A stretch of 64,000 bases of DNA from Ruegeria marisrubri (GTDB lineage Bacteria > Pseudomonadota > Alphaproteobacteria > Rhodobacterales > Rhodobacteraceae). Shown one piece after another: positions 7,207 through 16,459 of this stretch. The stretch lies in contig NZ_LQBQ01000035.1 in the NCBI RefSeq assembly GCF_001507595.1, positions 1 through 64,000 on the forward strand. Direction: 5' to 3'. The notes beneath the pieces are model-generated. The model was given only the letters and a program-made list of their open reading frames with translations, had not been told where the DNA came from and did not search any database. Position 1 is the first letter of the stretch. Each line of letters begins with the position of its first letter. The translations under genes and the position numbers were made by a program.

Positions 7207-9441
7207 ATGTTTTGGTTGTCTGGAAAAAGAAACCGAAAGCTGGTGTTCCGTATCACGGGACTTGTTCTGATCCTCATGGGGTGCGTCTTGAGGGTAGTGG
7301 ACCCCTATCCGGTCGAGGCGTCCCGGCTGATCTATTTCGACTATCTTCAGCGGTTGGCGCCCAGAGACTTCGATCCGGACCTGCCCGTACGTGTTGTCGA
7401 TGTGGACGAGGCCTCGTTGTCGCAATTGGGACAATGGCCTTGGCCACGCACGACATTGGCTCGGATGGTCGACCGCCTGGGGGAATATGGTGCAGCGGCC
7501 ATCGCCTTTGACATGATGTTCGCCGAGCCCGATCGCTATTCGCCGGCGCGACTGGCCAGCGATCCCCTGTTCGCGGCCGTCCTGCGCGACGACACCGACC
7601 TCGGCAGTTTGGACAATGACGTAAGATTCGGCCAGGCGATCGCACGGTTGCCGGTGGTCATGGGTGTAGCTGCGCGCCTGGGCGGTCCATCCCCGAGCCA
7701 ACTGCAGCCGCGGGCCGGAATCATAGAAATCGGAGAAAATCCCGCAGCGGGATTGGTTCAGGTGCCGGACTGGACACCGCTGGCGCCGCCGCTGGGGGAT
7801 GTTGCGGCCGGGATCGGCGGCGTCAACGTTTCGCCCTTGGGCGGACTGGGCGTGGTGCGGACGGTTCCTTTGTTGTGGGCCAGCCCCAGCGGCATCGTTC
7901 CGGCCCTCAGCATCGAGGCACTCAGGGTGGCAATGGGGGAAACCAACATCTTTGCCGAAGGTGCGATGGACGAGCCCGGGATAATGCTGTCGCTCGGCTT
8001 GGGAGGGTTCCAGGTGCCGACGACCGAGCGCGGCGAGATCTGGGTCAGATATCGGCGGGACGACCCGGGGCTCTACCTGTCTGCGGCTGATGTTCTCAGC
8101 GACACTTTCGATCCCGCCCTTCAGGCCGAGATCAGCGGCAGGATCATTCTGGTGGGCACCTCGGCGGCAGGTCTGCTCGACATTCGCGAAACACCCCTTG
8201 GCGAATCCGTGCCCGGCGTTTCGATCCACGCGCAGATCATCGAGCAGACCGTGCTTGGAGAGGTTCTGCAGCGATCCGACATCACGGCCGCGTTGGAATT
8301 GATCTGCTTCGTGTCTCTGGGCTTGATCGTAACCACCGTCATGTCGGGAGCCGGGGCGATTCCCTCATTCTTCGCGGGGGGCGCTGCCGCGGCTTCGGTC
8401 GTCGGAATCAGCTGGCTGTTTTTCGAACATTCTTCGGTGTTGTTCGACGTCACCTTCCCTCTGGCGGGAGGGATGGCGAATTTTAGTGTCCTCGCGGGAT
8501 TCCTGTTCGTGTCTACAGAGCGGGAAAAACGGGCCATCCGCCGGACATTCTCGCATTACGTGGCGCCGGAAATTCTGGATGAAATGGAAGCCAGTGGCCA
8601 TGAGCTGGAACTGGGTGGAGAGACGCAGGACATAACGGTGATGTTTTCCGACATCCGTGGTTTCACGCCACTCACCGAAACGATGTCTGCCACCGAACTT
8701 GTCAAGTTGCTGAACAGGTTGTTCTCGCGCATCGGCGACCAGATTCTGGCCGAGAGGGGGACGATCGACAAATTCATTGGCGATGCGGTGATGGCGTTCT
8801 GGAACGCGCCTTTGCCCCTTGAGGACCATCCTCTGCGGGCGGCCCGGGCGGCCCTGCGGATGCGCGAGGCGCTTGCCGCCTTCAATTCTTCTCCCAGAAT
8901 GAGGGGGCGATCGCCCATTGCACTTGCGACCGGCTGCGCGTCTGGCCGGGCCTGCGTGGGAAATATCGGGTCACGAAAGCGTTTCAACTATACCGCCGTC
9001 GGTGATGTCGTGAACGTGGCGGCGCGGATCGAGCATGTCTGCCGTCATGTGGAATACGATATTCTGGTATCGGAAGCCGTATTCGAGGCCACAAAGGGCA
9101 TGCTCGCCATGCTCGAGGCGGGTATTGTTCCGCTGAAGGGAAAATCCCGGTCCGAGGCGATCTACATCGTCGTGGGTGACGAGGGCGTCGCGGGCTCTGC
9201 CGCGTTTGCGGAACTGGCCGAAAATCATGCAAAATTGATCAAGATGCTACGCGAGGGCGCGCCGCCGTCCGAAATCGAGTCCCTGGTGGAACGCTGTGCT
9301 CTTCTTGGATGCGAAATCGAGCCGGGGTTGGGGCGGTTTTACGCCATTCTGCCGGAAAGGAGCGTGGATTTTCGGCCCGATGCGCAGACCGATGAGATCG
9401 CATTCCGGCATTTTCAGATTTCGCGCTCTGCCGGGGCCTGA
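7207..9441 (+). CDS. CHASE2-domain class III adenylate cyclase
   Basis: A 744-residue membrane cyclase. After a first membrane segment (about 14-30) comes a large periplasmic CHASE2 domain (about 35-345, with VDVDEASLSQLGQWPWPR and AIAFDMMFAEPDR), then three membrane segments (about 355-445) and a catalytic domain. Metal ligands are Asp482 (FSDIRGF) and Asp526 (FIGDAVMAF), 44 residues apart as in class III cyclases. Lys522 and Thr596 (YTAVGDVVNVAARIE) are the residues that favour ATP over GTP, so it should make cAMP. The ATG at 7207 lies 27 bases after the FecR gene; the pair is probably one operon sensing an envelope signal. Confidence 0.9.
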   Translation: MFWLSGKRNRKLVFRITGLVLILMGCVLRVVDPYPVEASRLIYFDYLQRLAPRDFDPDLPVRVVDVDEASLSQLGQWPWPRTTLARMVDRLGEYGAAAIAFDMMFAEPDRYSPARLASDPLFAAVLRDDTDLGSLDNDVRFGQAIARLPVVMGVAARLGGPSPSQLQPRAGIIEIGENPAAGLVQVPDWTPLAPPLGDVAAGIGGVNVSPLGGLGVVRTVPLLWASPSGIVPALSIEALRVAMGETNIFAEGAMDEPGIMLSLGLGGFQVPTTERGEIWVRYRRDDPGLYLSAADVLSDTFDPALQAEISGRIILVGTSAAGLLDIRETPLGESVPGVSIHAQIIEQTVLGEVLQRSDITAALELICFVSLGLIVTTVMSGAGAIPSFFAGGAAAASVVGISWLFFEHSSVLFDVTFPLAGGMANFSVLAGFLFVSTEREKRAIRRTFSHYVAPEILDEMEASGHELELGGETQDITVMFSDIRGFTPLTETMSATELVKLLNRLFSRIGDQILAERGTIDKFIGDAVMAFWNAPLPLEDHPLRAARAALRMREALAAFNSSPRMRGRSPIALATGCASGRACVGNIGSRKRFNYTAVGDVVNVAARIEHVCRHVEYDILVSEAVFEATKGMLAMLEAGIVPLKGKSRSEAIYIVVGDEGVAGSAAFAELAENHAKLIKMLREGAPPSEIESLVERCALLGCEIEPGLGRFYAILPERSVDFRPDAQTDEIAFRHFQISRSAGA

Positions 9442-9683
9442 AGCCACACGACATTTTCGACAGACCGATCCCGGTATTTTCCTGCTGGTGAGATGCTCCT
9501 GCCCGGGTGGATGCGGGGGCCGCCCCCCTCACGCAAGAACACCAGATACCGCAGTTTCCCGCGACGGCACATCTGGCGCTTGCAAGCCGGCCCCCGCTCC
9601 ACCACAGGGTGACCTTAACGTCATTCAAACTGGTGCCGTGGTCTGTGAAGCAGTTCACAGAAGCCCGAAAAAAGGCCTTCCGA
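9442..9683. other. Intergenic spacer with GC-rich inverted repeat between convergent genes
   Basis: The 242-base spacer separates the convergent cyclase and hemC genes. Near 9514-9527 the sequence GGGGGCCGCCCCC is a short GC-rich palindrome that may help terminate transcription. No gene is supported. Confidence 0.35.
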
Positions 9684-10640
9684 TCAACGCCAGTCGAAGA
9701 AGTTCTCGCCGGCCTGCGCCAGCAGTTTGGCGGCCATCGCGCGGCCCATCTCGGCGCCATCCTCGATCGTTCCGGTCACGTCGTCGGCGATGACTTCCGA
9801 GCCGTCAGGGCGCAGCACTTCGCCGCGCAGCCTCAGCGAGCCGCTGTCAAGTTCGGCCAATCCGGCGATCGGGGTTTCGCAGGACCCGTCCAGTGCCGCC
9901 AGAAACGCCCGTTCCGCCGCCAGCCGCTGGCCGGTTTCGGTATCGTGTATCGCCGACAGCATCTCGGCCGCGCGGGTGTCGTCGGTGCGGCGTTCGATGC
10001 CGATGGCGCCCTGGGCGACCGCCGGTAGCATGTCGTCCACGGGAATCGGGGTTGCCGGAACATCCTGCATGTCCAGCCGGTTGAGGCCGGCCATGGCGAG
10101 GAATGTGCATTCAGCCACGCCTTCGCCCAGTTTCTTGAGCCGGGTCTGAACGTTGCCGCGAAACTCCACGACCTTCAGATCCGGCCGACGGTTGAGCAGT
10201 TGCGCCCGCCGGCGCAATGAAGAGGTTCCGACGACCGCGCCTTCCTGCAGATCCGCCAGGGAGGATTTGGAGGGCGACACGAAGGCGTCGCGCACGTCTT
10301 CGCGCGGCAGGTAGGTGTCCAGGATCAGGCCGTCGGGCTGCAGCACCGGCATGTCCTTCATCGAGTGCACGGCGATGTCGATGCGGCCTGCCAGCAGGTC
10401 TTCCTCGATCTCCTTGGTGAACAGCCCTTTGCCGCCGATCTCTTTCAGCGGCTTGTCGGCGTCGATCAGCGAGCGGTTGTCGCCGGTGGTCTTGATGACG
10501 ACGATCTCGAACGCCTCGGCGGGCAGGTCGAAAGCCGCGCTCAGGCGGCGGCGGGTCTCATAGGCTTGGGCCAGCGCCAGCGGCGAACCACGGGTGCCGA
10601 TTTTGAGCGGCGAAGCGGGGGAGGGAAGCGGTGCAGTCAT
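9684..10640 (-). CDS. hemC: Porphobilinogen deaminase (hydroxymethylbilane synthase)
   Basis: This 318-residue enzyme joins four porphobilinogens into hydroxymethylbilane in tetrapyrrole synthesis. Visible family signatures are KIGTRGSPLALAQA near the N terminus, DKPLKEIGGKGLFTKEIEE, VGTSSLRRRAQLL and RGNVQTRLKKL. The dipyrromethane cofactor cysteine is Cys254 in DGSCETPIAG, equivalent to Cys242 of the E. coli protein. I start at the ATG at 10640, which gives a normal length; a longer upstream extension would run into the hemE side. The gene is divergent from hemE with about 106 bases between starts, so heme genes share one promoter region. Confidence 0.95.
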   Translation of the reverse strand: MTAPLPSPASPLKIGTRGSPLALAQAYETRRRLSAAFDLPAEAFEIVVIKTTGDNRSLIDADKPLKEIGGKGLFTKEIEEDLLAGRIDIAVHSMKDMPVLQPDGLILDTYLPREDVRDAFVSPSKSSLADLQEGAVVGTSSLRRRAQLLNRRPDLKVVEFRGNVQTRLKKLGEGVAECTFLAMAGLNRLDMQDVPATPIPVDDMLPAVAQGAIGIERRTDDTRAAEMLSAIHDTETGQRLAAERAFLAALDGSCETPIAGLAELDSGSLRLRGEVLRPDGSEVIADDVTGTIEDGAEMGRAMAAKLLAQAGENFFDWR

Positions 10641-10746
10641 GGGGCAAGCTTTAGTCGCGTCACATCGCCCTGACAATGGGGGCAGATCTTGACAAATTGC
10701 CGCCGAAGGACGAGCGGTGGCCCAAACAGGAATTTTGGGGGCAAGC

Positions 10747-11781
10747 ATGGCCGGAACGAAGAAACTGCTGCGGGCACTGGCGGGCGAGGTGCAGGAGGTG
10801 CCGCCGATCTGGATGATGCGGCAGGCGGGGCGTTACCTGCCCGAGTATCGTGCGACCCGCGAACAGGCCGGCGATTTCCTGTCGCTTTGCTATACGCCCG
10901 AACTGGCCGCCGAGGTCACGCTGCAGCCGATTCGGCGTTACGGGTTCGACGCGGCCATCCTTTTTGCCGACATCCTGCTGGTGCCGCAGGCGTTGGGCGC
11001 GGATTTGTGGTTCGTGACCGGCGAGGGGCCCCGCCTGTCCACCATAACCCGTCAGGAAGAGTTCGATGCCCTCAGGCCGGTTTCGGATATCCACGAGACT
11101 TTGGCGCCGGTCTATGAGACCGTGCGCATCCTGTCGCGGGAATTGCCGTCCGAGACGGCCTTGATCGGATTTGCCGGTGCGCCGTGGACCGTGGCCACCT
11201 ACATGATCGCCGGGCGGGGGACCCCGGATCAGGGGCCGGCGCATGCGCTGCGCGAGGAAAACACCGCGTTGTTCGAGGCGCTTATCGACCGGATCACCGA
11301 GGCGACGATCGAATATCTGTCGGCGCAGATCGAGGCCGGGGCCGAAGTCGTCAAGATTTTCGACAGCTGGGCCGGGTCTCTGAAGGGCGAGGCCTTCACG
11401 AAATATGCGGTGGAGCCCTGTCGGATCATCACCCAGGCGCTGAAGGAGCGTCACCCCCGCATTCCGGTGATCGGCTTCCCGCGCGAGGCGGGCGAGGGAT
11501 ATATCGGTTTCGCCAAGGCGACCGGCGTCGATTGTGTGGCGCTGGACAATTCGGTGTCCCCGGAATGGGCGGCCGAGCATGTGCAGGTGGATGGCTGTGT
11601 TCAGGGCAATCTCGCCGCGTCACACATGGTGACCGGTGGTCAGGCGCTGATCGACGAGACACGGCGGATCGTCAAGGCGTTCTCGAAGGGGCCGCATATT
11701 TTCAACCTTGGCCACGGGATCACGCCGGATGCCGATCCGGAGAACGTGCAACTGATGATCGATACGGTGCGCGGCAGGTGA
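10747..11781 (+). CDS. hemE: Uroporphyrinogen decarboxylase
   Basis: The 344-residue enzyme removes the four acetate carboxyls of uroporphyrinogen III to form coproporphyrinogen III. The N-terminal [20 protein letters not shown] region holds the substrate-binding arginines, and the later [14 protein letters not shown] and [10 protein letters not shown] motifs are family features. The ATG at 10747 is preferred over a GTG at 10717 because it aligns with the usual short N terminus. Divergent from hemC. TTGACA at 10689-10694 could be a -35 element, but I see no matching -10. A palindromic repeat lies just after the stop. Confidence 0.95.
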   Translation: MAGTKKLLRALAGEVQEVPPIWMMRQAGRYLPEYRATREQAGDFLSLCYTPELAAEVTLQPIRRYGFDAAILFADILLVPQALGADLWFVTGEGPRLSTITRQEEFDALRPVSDIHETLAPVYETVRILSRELPSETALIGFAGAPWTVATYMIAGRGTPDQGPAHALREENTALFEALIDRITEATIEYLSAQIEAGAEVVKIFDSWAGSLKGEAFTKYAVEPCRIITQALKERHPRIPVIGFPREAGEGYIGFAKATGVDCVALDNSVSPEWAAEHVQVDGCVQGNLAASHMVTGGQALIDETRRIVKAFSKGPHIFNLGHGITPDADPENVQLMIDTVRGR

Positions 11782-11789
11782 GCGTGGTG

Positions 11790-11850
11790 GAGGGGGCCTG
11801 CCCCCTCTTGGCCTGCGGCCAATTCACCCCCGGGATATTTGGGGCCAGAT
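11790..11850. repeat. Rhodobacteraceae-type palindromic intergenic repeat (double hairpin)
   Basis: GAGGGGG (11790-11796) pairs with CCCCCTC (11801-11807) around CCTG, and TTGGCC (11808-11813) pairs with GGCCAA (11817-11822) around TGC. These are followed by CCCCCGGGATATTTGGGG and CAGATGAAG. I know very similar GGGGG...CCCCC...GATATTT...AGATGAAG units from intergenic regions of many Rhodobacteraceae. It lies between convergent hemE and the racemase gene and may act as a terminator. Confidence 0.6.
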
Positions 11851-11861
11851 GAAGGGGCGGG

Positions 11862-12956
11862 TCAGGATTTCTGGTCGCCCCTGATCTCTTGCAGGATCTC
11901 CTGGGTGTTCTCGCCGCGTGCCGGGCTGGGTTTGGGCTGCCATTGGGCGGTTGAAAAGCGGGGAGCACCGGCGGCCTGCAAGGTGCCGTCGATTTCCCGC
12001 CAGGTCTGGCGGGCGTCGTTCATTTCATGCGTTTTCGCTTCTTCGGGGCTGAGAACCGGGGCGACGCAGGCATCCGTGCCGAGGAAGACCCTGGTCCAGT
12101 GATCGCGAGGTTGCTCGGCGAAGATGGCTGCAAGCCTTTGGGTTAACTCGGGCCAGAGCTTGGGGTTGAACTGTTGCTGGAATTCCGGGTCGCCGGACAG
12201 GCTCAGCTTTTCGAGGAAGATGGCGTAGAATTTCGGCTCGAGGCATTGCACCGTCACGAAGCCGCCGTCGGCGCAGGCGTAGGTGCGGCTCCAATGGGGG
12301 CCGTCCAGCAGGCTGCGCCCGCGTGTTTCCAAGAGATTGCCGGTCTGGCGCAGGCTCATCAGCAGGTTCATCATGTGGGCCGAACCGTCGTAGATGGCGG
12401 CGTCGACCACGGTGCCCTGTCCGGTTGAGTGCGCGTTGATGATGCCTGCGAGTATACCGGTCACCAGATACATGGCGCCGCCGCCGATATCGCCGACCAG
12501 TGTTGCGGGTGTCTGGGGCGCATCGCCGGGGGCTGAGCCGTACCAGAGCGCACCGGAAAGCGAGATGTAGTTCAGGTCGTGCCCCGCCGCGTGCGCCAAT
12601 GGCCCGGTCTGCCCCCAGCCGGTCATGCGGCCATAGACCAGTTTCGGGTTCAGCGCGTGGCAGGTCTCGGGGCCGAGGCCCAGCTTTTCCATCACGCCGG
12701 GGCGGAAGCCCTCGATCAGCCCATCGGCGGTTGCGATCAGCTGTTTGACGGTCTCCAGATCTTGCGGATCCTTCAGGTCGAGCGCGATCGAGCGTTTTCC
12801 CCGGTCAAGCAGCGAGCGTTCCGGCATGCCGGGGGTCACGGCGCCGCCCTTGCGGTGCACGGTGATCACGTCGGCACCCAGATCCGCCAAAAGCATGGCC
12901 GCGAAGGGGCCGGGCCCCAGCCCCTCGATTTCGATGATGCGGATGCCGTGCAGCAT
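11862..12956 (-). CDS. Alpha-methylacyl-CoA racemase (CaiB/BaiF CoA-transferase family III)
   Basis: A 364-residue family III CoA transferase-fold protein. GLGPGPFAAMLLADLGADVI at the N terminus binds CoA, and Asp127 in GHDLNY is the conserved catalytic aspartate; the GHDLNY context is typical of alpha-methylacyl-CoA racemases rather than formyl-CoA transferases. It would interconvert 2R and 2S 2-methylacyl-CoAs in branched fatty acid or sterol side-chain breakdown. I use the ATG at 12956, since residues encoded before it look unlike the family. It is divergent from a crotonase gene, which fits a shared acyl-CoA pathway. Exact substrate is unknown. Confidence 0.85.
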   Translation of the reverse strand: MLHGIRIIEIEGLGPGPFAAMLLADLGADVITVHRKGGAVTPGMPERSLLDRGKRSIALDLKDPQDLETVKQLIATADGLIEGFRPGVMEKLGLGPETCHALNPKLVYGRMTGWGQTGPLAHAAGHDLNYISLSGALWYGSAPGDAPQTPATLVGDIGGGAMYLVTGILAGIINAHSTGQGTVVDAAIYDGSAHMMNLLMSLRQTGNLLETRGRSLLDGPHWSRTYACADGGFVTVQCLEPKFYAIFLEKLSLSGDPEFQQQFNPKLWPELTQRLAAIFAEQPRDHWTRVFLGTDACVAPVLSPEEAKTHEMNDARQTWREIDGTLQAAGAPRFSTAQWQPKPSPARGENTQEILQEIRGDQKS

Positions 12957-13098
12957 GTCAGCTCCTCCCTTTGGCGGGAAGCTTCCGTTTGGCGGGGCGG
13001 ATTGCAAGACATCTGTTGTGCGACGTGACGTCCTTGGGGCGTGGTCTATGCGGGAAGGTGGGCTCATGCTTTCCTGTTGGCAAAACAGGGAGGAAGCC

Positions 13099-13959
13099 AT
13101 GTCAGCTGTTGCCTATGAACAGGATGGCCGGGTCGCGCGGATCACGCTGAACCGGCCCGAGGTGATGAATGCGATCAACGACGAGTTGCCGGTCGAATTG
13201 GCCGGAGCGGTCGAGCGGGCCGACGCGGACCCGGGTGTTCATGTGATGGTGCTGGCGGGAAACGGGCCGGCTTTCTGCGCGGGATATGACCTGACTTATT
13301 ATGCCGAGGGCAATGGCTCGGGCGAGGTGACGCAGCCGATGCCGTGGGACCCGATCAAGGACTACAGCTTCATGTGGCGCAACACGCAGCATTTCATGTC
13401 GCTGTGGCGGGCGATGAAGCCGGTGATCTGCAAGGTGCATGGGTTCGCGGTTGCAGGCGGTTCCGACATCGCGCTGTGCGCCGATCTGACGATCATGGCC
13501 GAGGATGCACAGATCGGCTATATGCCTGCCCGGGTCTGGGGCTGCCCCACGACGGCGATGTGGGTCTATCGTCTTGGTGCTGAGAAGGCCAAGCGGATGT
13601 TGTTCACTGGCGACAAGATCTCCGGCCGCGAGGCGGCGGAGATGGGGTTGGTTCTGAAGGCCGTGCCGGCGGACCGGCTGGACGACGCGGTGGAGGAGAT
13701 GGCGGCGCGCATGGCCTCGGTGCCGATCAACCAGCTGGCCATGCAGAAGATGGTGATCAACCAGGCCATCGAGCAGACCGGTTTGATGCAGACCCAGCGG
13801 CTGGCCACGATTTTCGACGGCATCACGCGCCATTCGCCCGAGGGGGTCAACTTCAAGACCCGAGCCGAGCAGGTCGGGTGGAAGCAGGCCGTATCGGAGC
13901 GCGACCAGGGAACTTGGGACTGGACTGCGAATGAAGAGCTGCCGAAACGCAACCGTTAG
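13099..13959 (+). CDS. Enoyl-CoA hydratase/isomerase family protein (crotonase)
   Basis: A 286-residue crotonase-fold protein. ITLNRPEVMNAIN opens the fold, and the oxyanion hole is formed by GPAFCAGYDL and HGFAVAGGSDIALCADL. The position of the first hydratase glutamate appears as Asp in GGSDIAL, and the second glutamate is not evident in MPARVWGCPTT, so it may be an isomerase, thioesterase or other crotonase reaction rather than a classical hydratase. The ATG at 13099 follows a strong AGGGAGGAAG site. It is divergent from the racemase gene. Substrate unknown. Confidence 0.82.
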   Translation: MSAVAYEQDGRVARITLNRPEVMNAINDELPVELAGAVERADADPGVHVMVLAGNGPAFCAGYDLTYYAEGNGSGEVTQPMPWDPIKDYSFMWRNTQHFMSLWRAMKPVICKVHGFAVAGGSDIALCADLTIMAEDAQIGYMPARVWGCPTTAMWVYRLGAEKAKRMLFTGDKISGREAAEMGLVLKAVPADRLDDAVEEMAARMASVPINQLAMQKMVINQAIEQTGLMQTQRLATIFDGITRHSPEGVNFKTRAEQVGWKQAVSERDQGTWDWTANEELPKRNR

Positions 13960-14022
13960 CCCGCTTGCCATGGCAGGGCCGGGCGCTTAGCGTTCTTCGG
14001 TACGGGTTTTGAGGCGAGGGCG

Positions 14023-15309
14023 ATGCGGGTCTGGATCGTCATTTTTGTTTGTGTGGTTCTGGCTGTTCTGGCGATGGTTTTGTCGCGGCTCAACCCTCCG
14101 GGCAGTCTTACCCTCGCTGCCGGACCCAAGGGCGGTGCCTACGCCGCCATGGCGGAGCGGTATGCGGAGATATTGGCTCGGGATGGGATCCAACTGGAGA
14201 TCATCGAAACGGCCGGGTCTGTCGAAAACGCGCAACTGCTTGGGGACGGCAAGGTGGATGCCGCCTTCGTGCAGGGCGGTATCGTCGTTCCCCCTGCCGA
14301 AGTCGAAGCCATCGGCACGCTGTTTTTCGAGCCGATGATCTTCATTACCCGAACCGGCGCCGACATCCCTCGCAACCCCGCTCTGTGGCGGGGCCTGCGA
14401 ATCAACAGCGGCGCACAAGGGTCCGGCACCGAGGCGGCATTTCGGGATTTTGAAAACGCGGTCGGGCTGACGGGCAGGGAAAACCTGCATCTTGATATCC
14501 CCTACAGCCAGGCCGTTGACGCATTGTTGGAGGACGAACTGGATATCGCTGTTTTCGTCGCTCCGGTCTTTGCCCCCTACCTGATGGAAGCCTATGAAAA
14601 ACTGGGTGTAAGTGTTTTCGAGCTGGATCATGTCCAGGCGATATCCAGACGATTGCCTTATGCCAGCGTCGTGACTCTGCCTGCCGGAGGTGTCTCTCTT
14701 GACCCCGTTCTGCCGTCGGTCCCGGAGGACCTGGTCGCCCTTTCGGCCCGCATGGTGGTTCGCGCAGATTTCCACCCCGCGCTGGTCAACCGGCTGACAA
14801 TGGCAGCCATCGAGCTGCACGGTTCCCGAAGCATCCTTTCCGATGCCGGAACCTTTCCGGCGGCGGACGGGGGCGGCCTGCCGGTGAACAAGACCGCCCG
14901 CCAACTGATTCAAGAAGGGCCTTCGGTCTGGCACAACTGGCTGCCTTACTGGATTGCGGCACAGGTCAACCTGTTGCTGCTGCTGTTCCTTCCTCTGGTT
15001 CTGATCGTTCTTCCGCTGCTCCGGACGTTGCCGGTTCTCTACAGGATCGTCATGCGCTGGCGTGTCTGGCAGCATTATCCCGAGATCTGGAAGATCGAGG
15101 ACGAGTTGATGCGGCACCCCGATCTGGCGGATCTGGATGCCTTGCATGACCGGCTGTCGGAACTTGACGAGCATCTGGCGGCACTGCGTTTGCCCGCATC
15201 CTACCGCCAGGTGCAGTACGAGGCCCGGTTGCACCTGGAGTTCGTGCGAAAACGCATTTCGGACATGCGCGACGCGCGAGTTCCGGCAGGCGAGGCCCGA
15301 AATCCCTAA
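14023..15309 (+). CDS. TAXI-family solute-binding protein with C-terminal membrane anchor
   Basis: A 428-residue protein with an N-terminal hydrophobic segment (residues 2-20), a TAXI-type periplasmic binding domain (about 30-290, AAGPKGGAYAAMAERYAEIL and GKVDAAFVQGGI), a second hydrophobic segment (about 308-336) and a charged cytoplasmic tail of about 90 residues. Ordinary TRAP binding proteins are free in the periplasm; here the domain would be tethered and linked to an inside tail. No DctM/DctQ permease is near. It may be a sensor or scaffold instead of a transporter part; that is inference. Its TAA stop overlaps the stop of the convergent transporter gene. Confidence 0.75.
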   Translation: MRVWIVIFVCVVLAVLAMVLSRLNPPGSLTLAAGPKGGAYAAMAERYAEILARDGIQLEIIETAGSVENAQLLGDGKVDAAFVQGGIVVPPAEVEAIGTLFFEPMIFITRTGADIPRNPALWRGLRINSGAQGSGTEAAFRDFENAVGLTGRENLHLDIPYSQAVDALLEDELDIAVFVAPVFAPYLMEAYEKLGVSVFELDHVQAISRRLPYASVVTLPAGGVSLDPVLPSVPEDLVALSARMVVRADFHPALVNRLTMAAIELHGSRSILSDAGTFPAADGGGLPVNKTARQLIQEGPSVWHNWLPYWIAAQVNLLLLLFLPLVLIVLPLLRTLPVLYRIVMRWRVWQHYPEIWKIEDELMRHPDLADLDALHDRLSELDEHLAALRLPASYRQVQYEARLHLEFVRKRISDMRDARVPAGEARNP

Positions 15310-16286
15310 TAGCGCCCCTTGATCTCGGCCCGGGCGATCTTGCGGGCCTTTTGCTGTTCACGCAGGAACACGAACAGGCCCGCGCCCATGATCATCGCCA
15401 TGCCCAGCCAGACCAGCGGCGCCGGCAACTCGCCCCAGATCAGCCAGCCCCAGAACACCGCCAGCGGCAGACCGACATATTCGAACGGAGCGACGGTGGC
15501 GGCGTCGGCGACCCGGTAGGCCTGGGCCAGGCAATAACCCACCACGCCGGAATTCAGGCCGAGCCAGATGAAGTAGAACCAGTCTCCGTCCGCGGGCCAG
15601 GTCCAGGCGCGCAGCAGAAAGTTGAGGCTGGGGTTGTCCGTGCCGGCCGCAAACCGGCCGTCTCCGGCCACCACGTAGAAGCCGATCGACACGAGGATGA
15701 ACATGCCCTGGATGTAGACCGCAAGGGCCGAGGCCTTGGTGGTGGCGCCCAGTTTGCGGGTCATCAGCTGGTTCAGCGCATAGGTCAGCGCCGAGAGAAC
15801 CGGCAGCATCAGCACGACCCGGTCTGCGGTCATCGTTTCGCTGCCTTCCCACGGGCGCTGCATGATGATGACGCCGGCAAAGCCCAACACGACCGCGCCG
15901 ATCCGCATCGGGCCGACCTTTTCCCCGAGGATCGGAATGGACAGGACGGTGATGAAGAGCGGAGCGGCAAAGAACAACGCGGTCACATCCGCCAGCGGGG
16001 CGGCCGCCAGCGCGACGAAGAAGGTCATGTTCGAGATGACGACCAGCAGGCAGCGTATCGTGTGCAGCACCGGGTGACGTGTTTTCAGCAGGGAAACGCC
16101 GCCCTCTATCTGCACCAGCATCAGGGACAGGCCAATGCCGATGGAAGAACGCAGAAAGACCATCTGGTGCAGCGGATAATCGCCCGACAGTTGCTTGATG
16201 AGCATGTCGTTGATCGAAATCGCGACCATTCCGGCCACGATGAAGGCGATGCCGGCGGCGGGCCGGTTCTGCGAGAGGTCCGTCAT
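15306..16286 (-). CDS. EamA/DMT-superfamily transporter
   Basis: A 326-residue inner-membrane protein with about ten hydrophobic helices arranged as two EamA repeats, typical of drug/metabolite transporters. The first helix has AFIVAGMVAISINDMLIKQL. The start at 16286 gives the usual short N terminus before helix 1. It ends with a short basic tail. Such proteins export amino acids, nucleobases or other small molecules, and the substrate cannot be told from sequence. The gene is convergent with the TAXI gene with overlapping stop codons. Confidence 0.82.
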   Translation of the reverse strand: MTDLSQNRPAAGIAFIVAGMVAISINDMLIKQLSGDYPLHQMVFLRSSIGIGLSLMLVQIEGGVSLLKTRHPVLHTIRCLLVVISNMTFFVALAAAPLADVTALFFAAPLFITVLSIPILGEKVGPMRIGAVVLGFAGVIIMQRPWEGSETMTADRVVLMLPVLSALTYALNQLMTRKLGATTKASALAVYIQGMFILVSIGFYVVAGDGRFAAGTDNPSLNFLLRAWTWPADGDWFYFIWLGLNSGVVGYCLAQAYRVADAATVAPFEYVGLPLAVFWGWLIWGELPAPLVWLGMAMIMGAGLFVFLREQQKARKIARAEIKGRY

Positions 16287-16459
16287 GTGGTGCTCCGTCG
16301 GCCAGAGGGCGGACAAAATTGCCCACGGCTCGACCCATCGCTATCACACGGCTGAAGGATGTCCATGCCCATAGTTCTTTCGTCCCGGTTGCCATTTCAC
16401 CCGCTCTGGCGCAACGTCGCTTCGGAATCGTGCCACGAGTGGGAGAAGGAGGCGCGCCC

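Noticed and set aside
10689-10694. TTGACA as the hemE -35 element
   Set aside because: No -10 at suitable spacing was seen, so it is only mentioned in the hemE entry.
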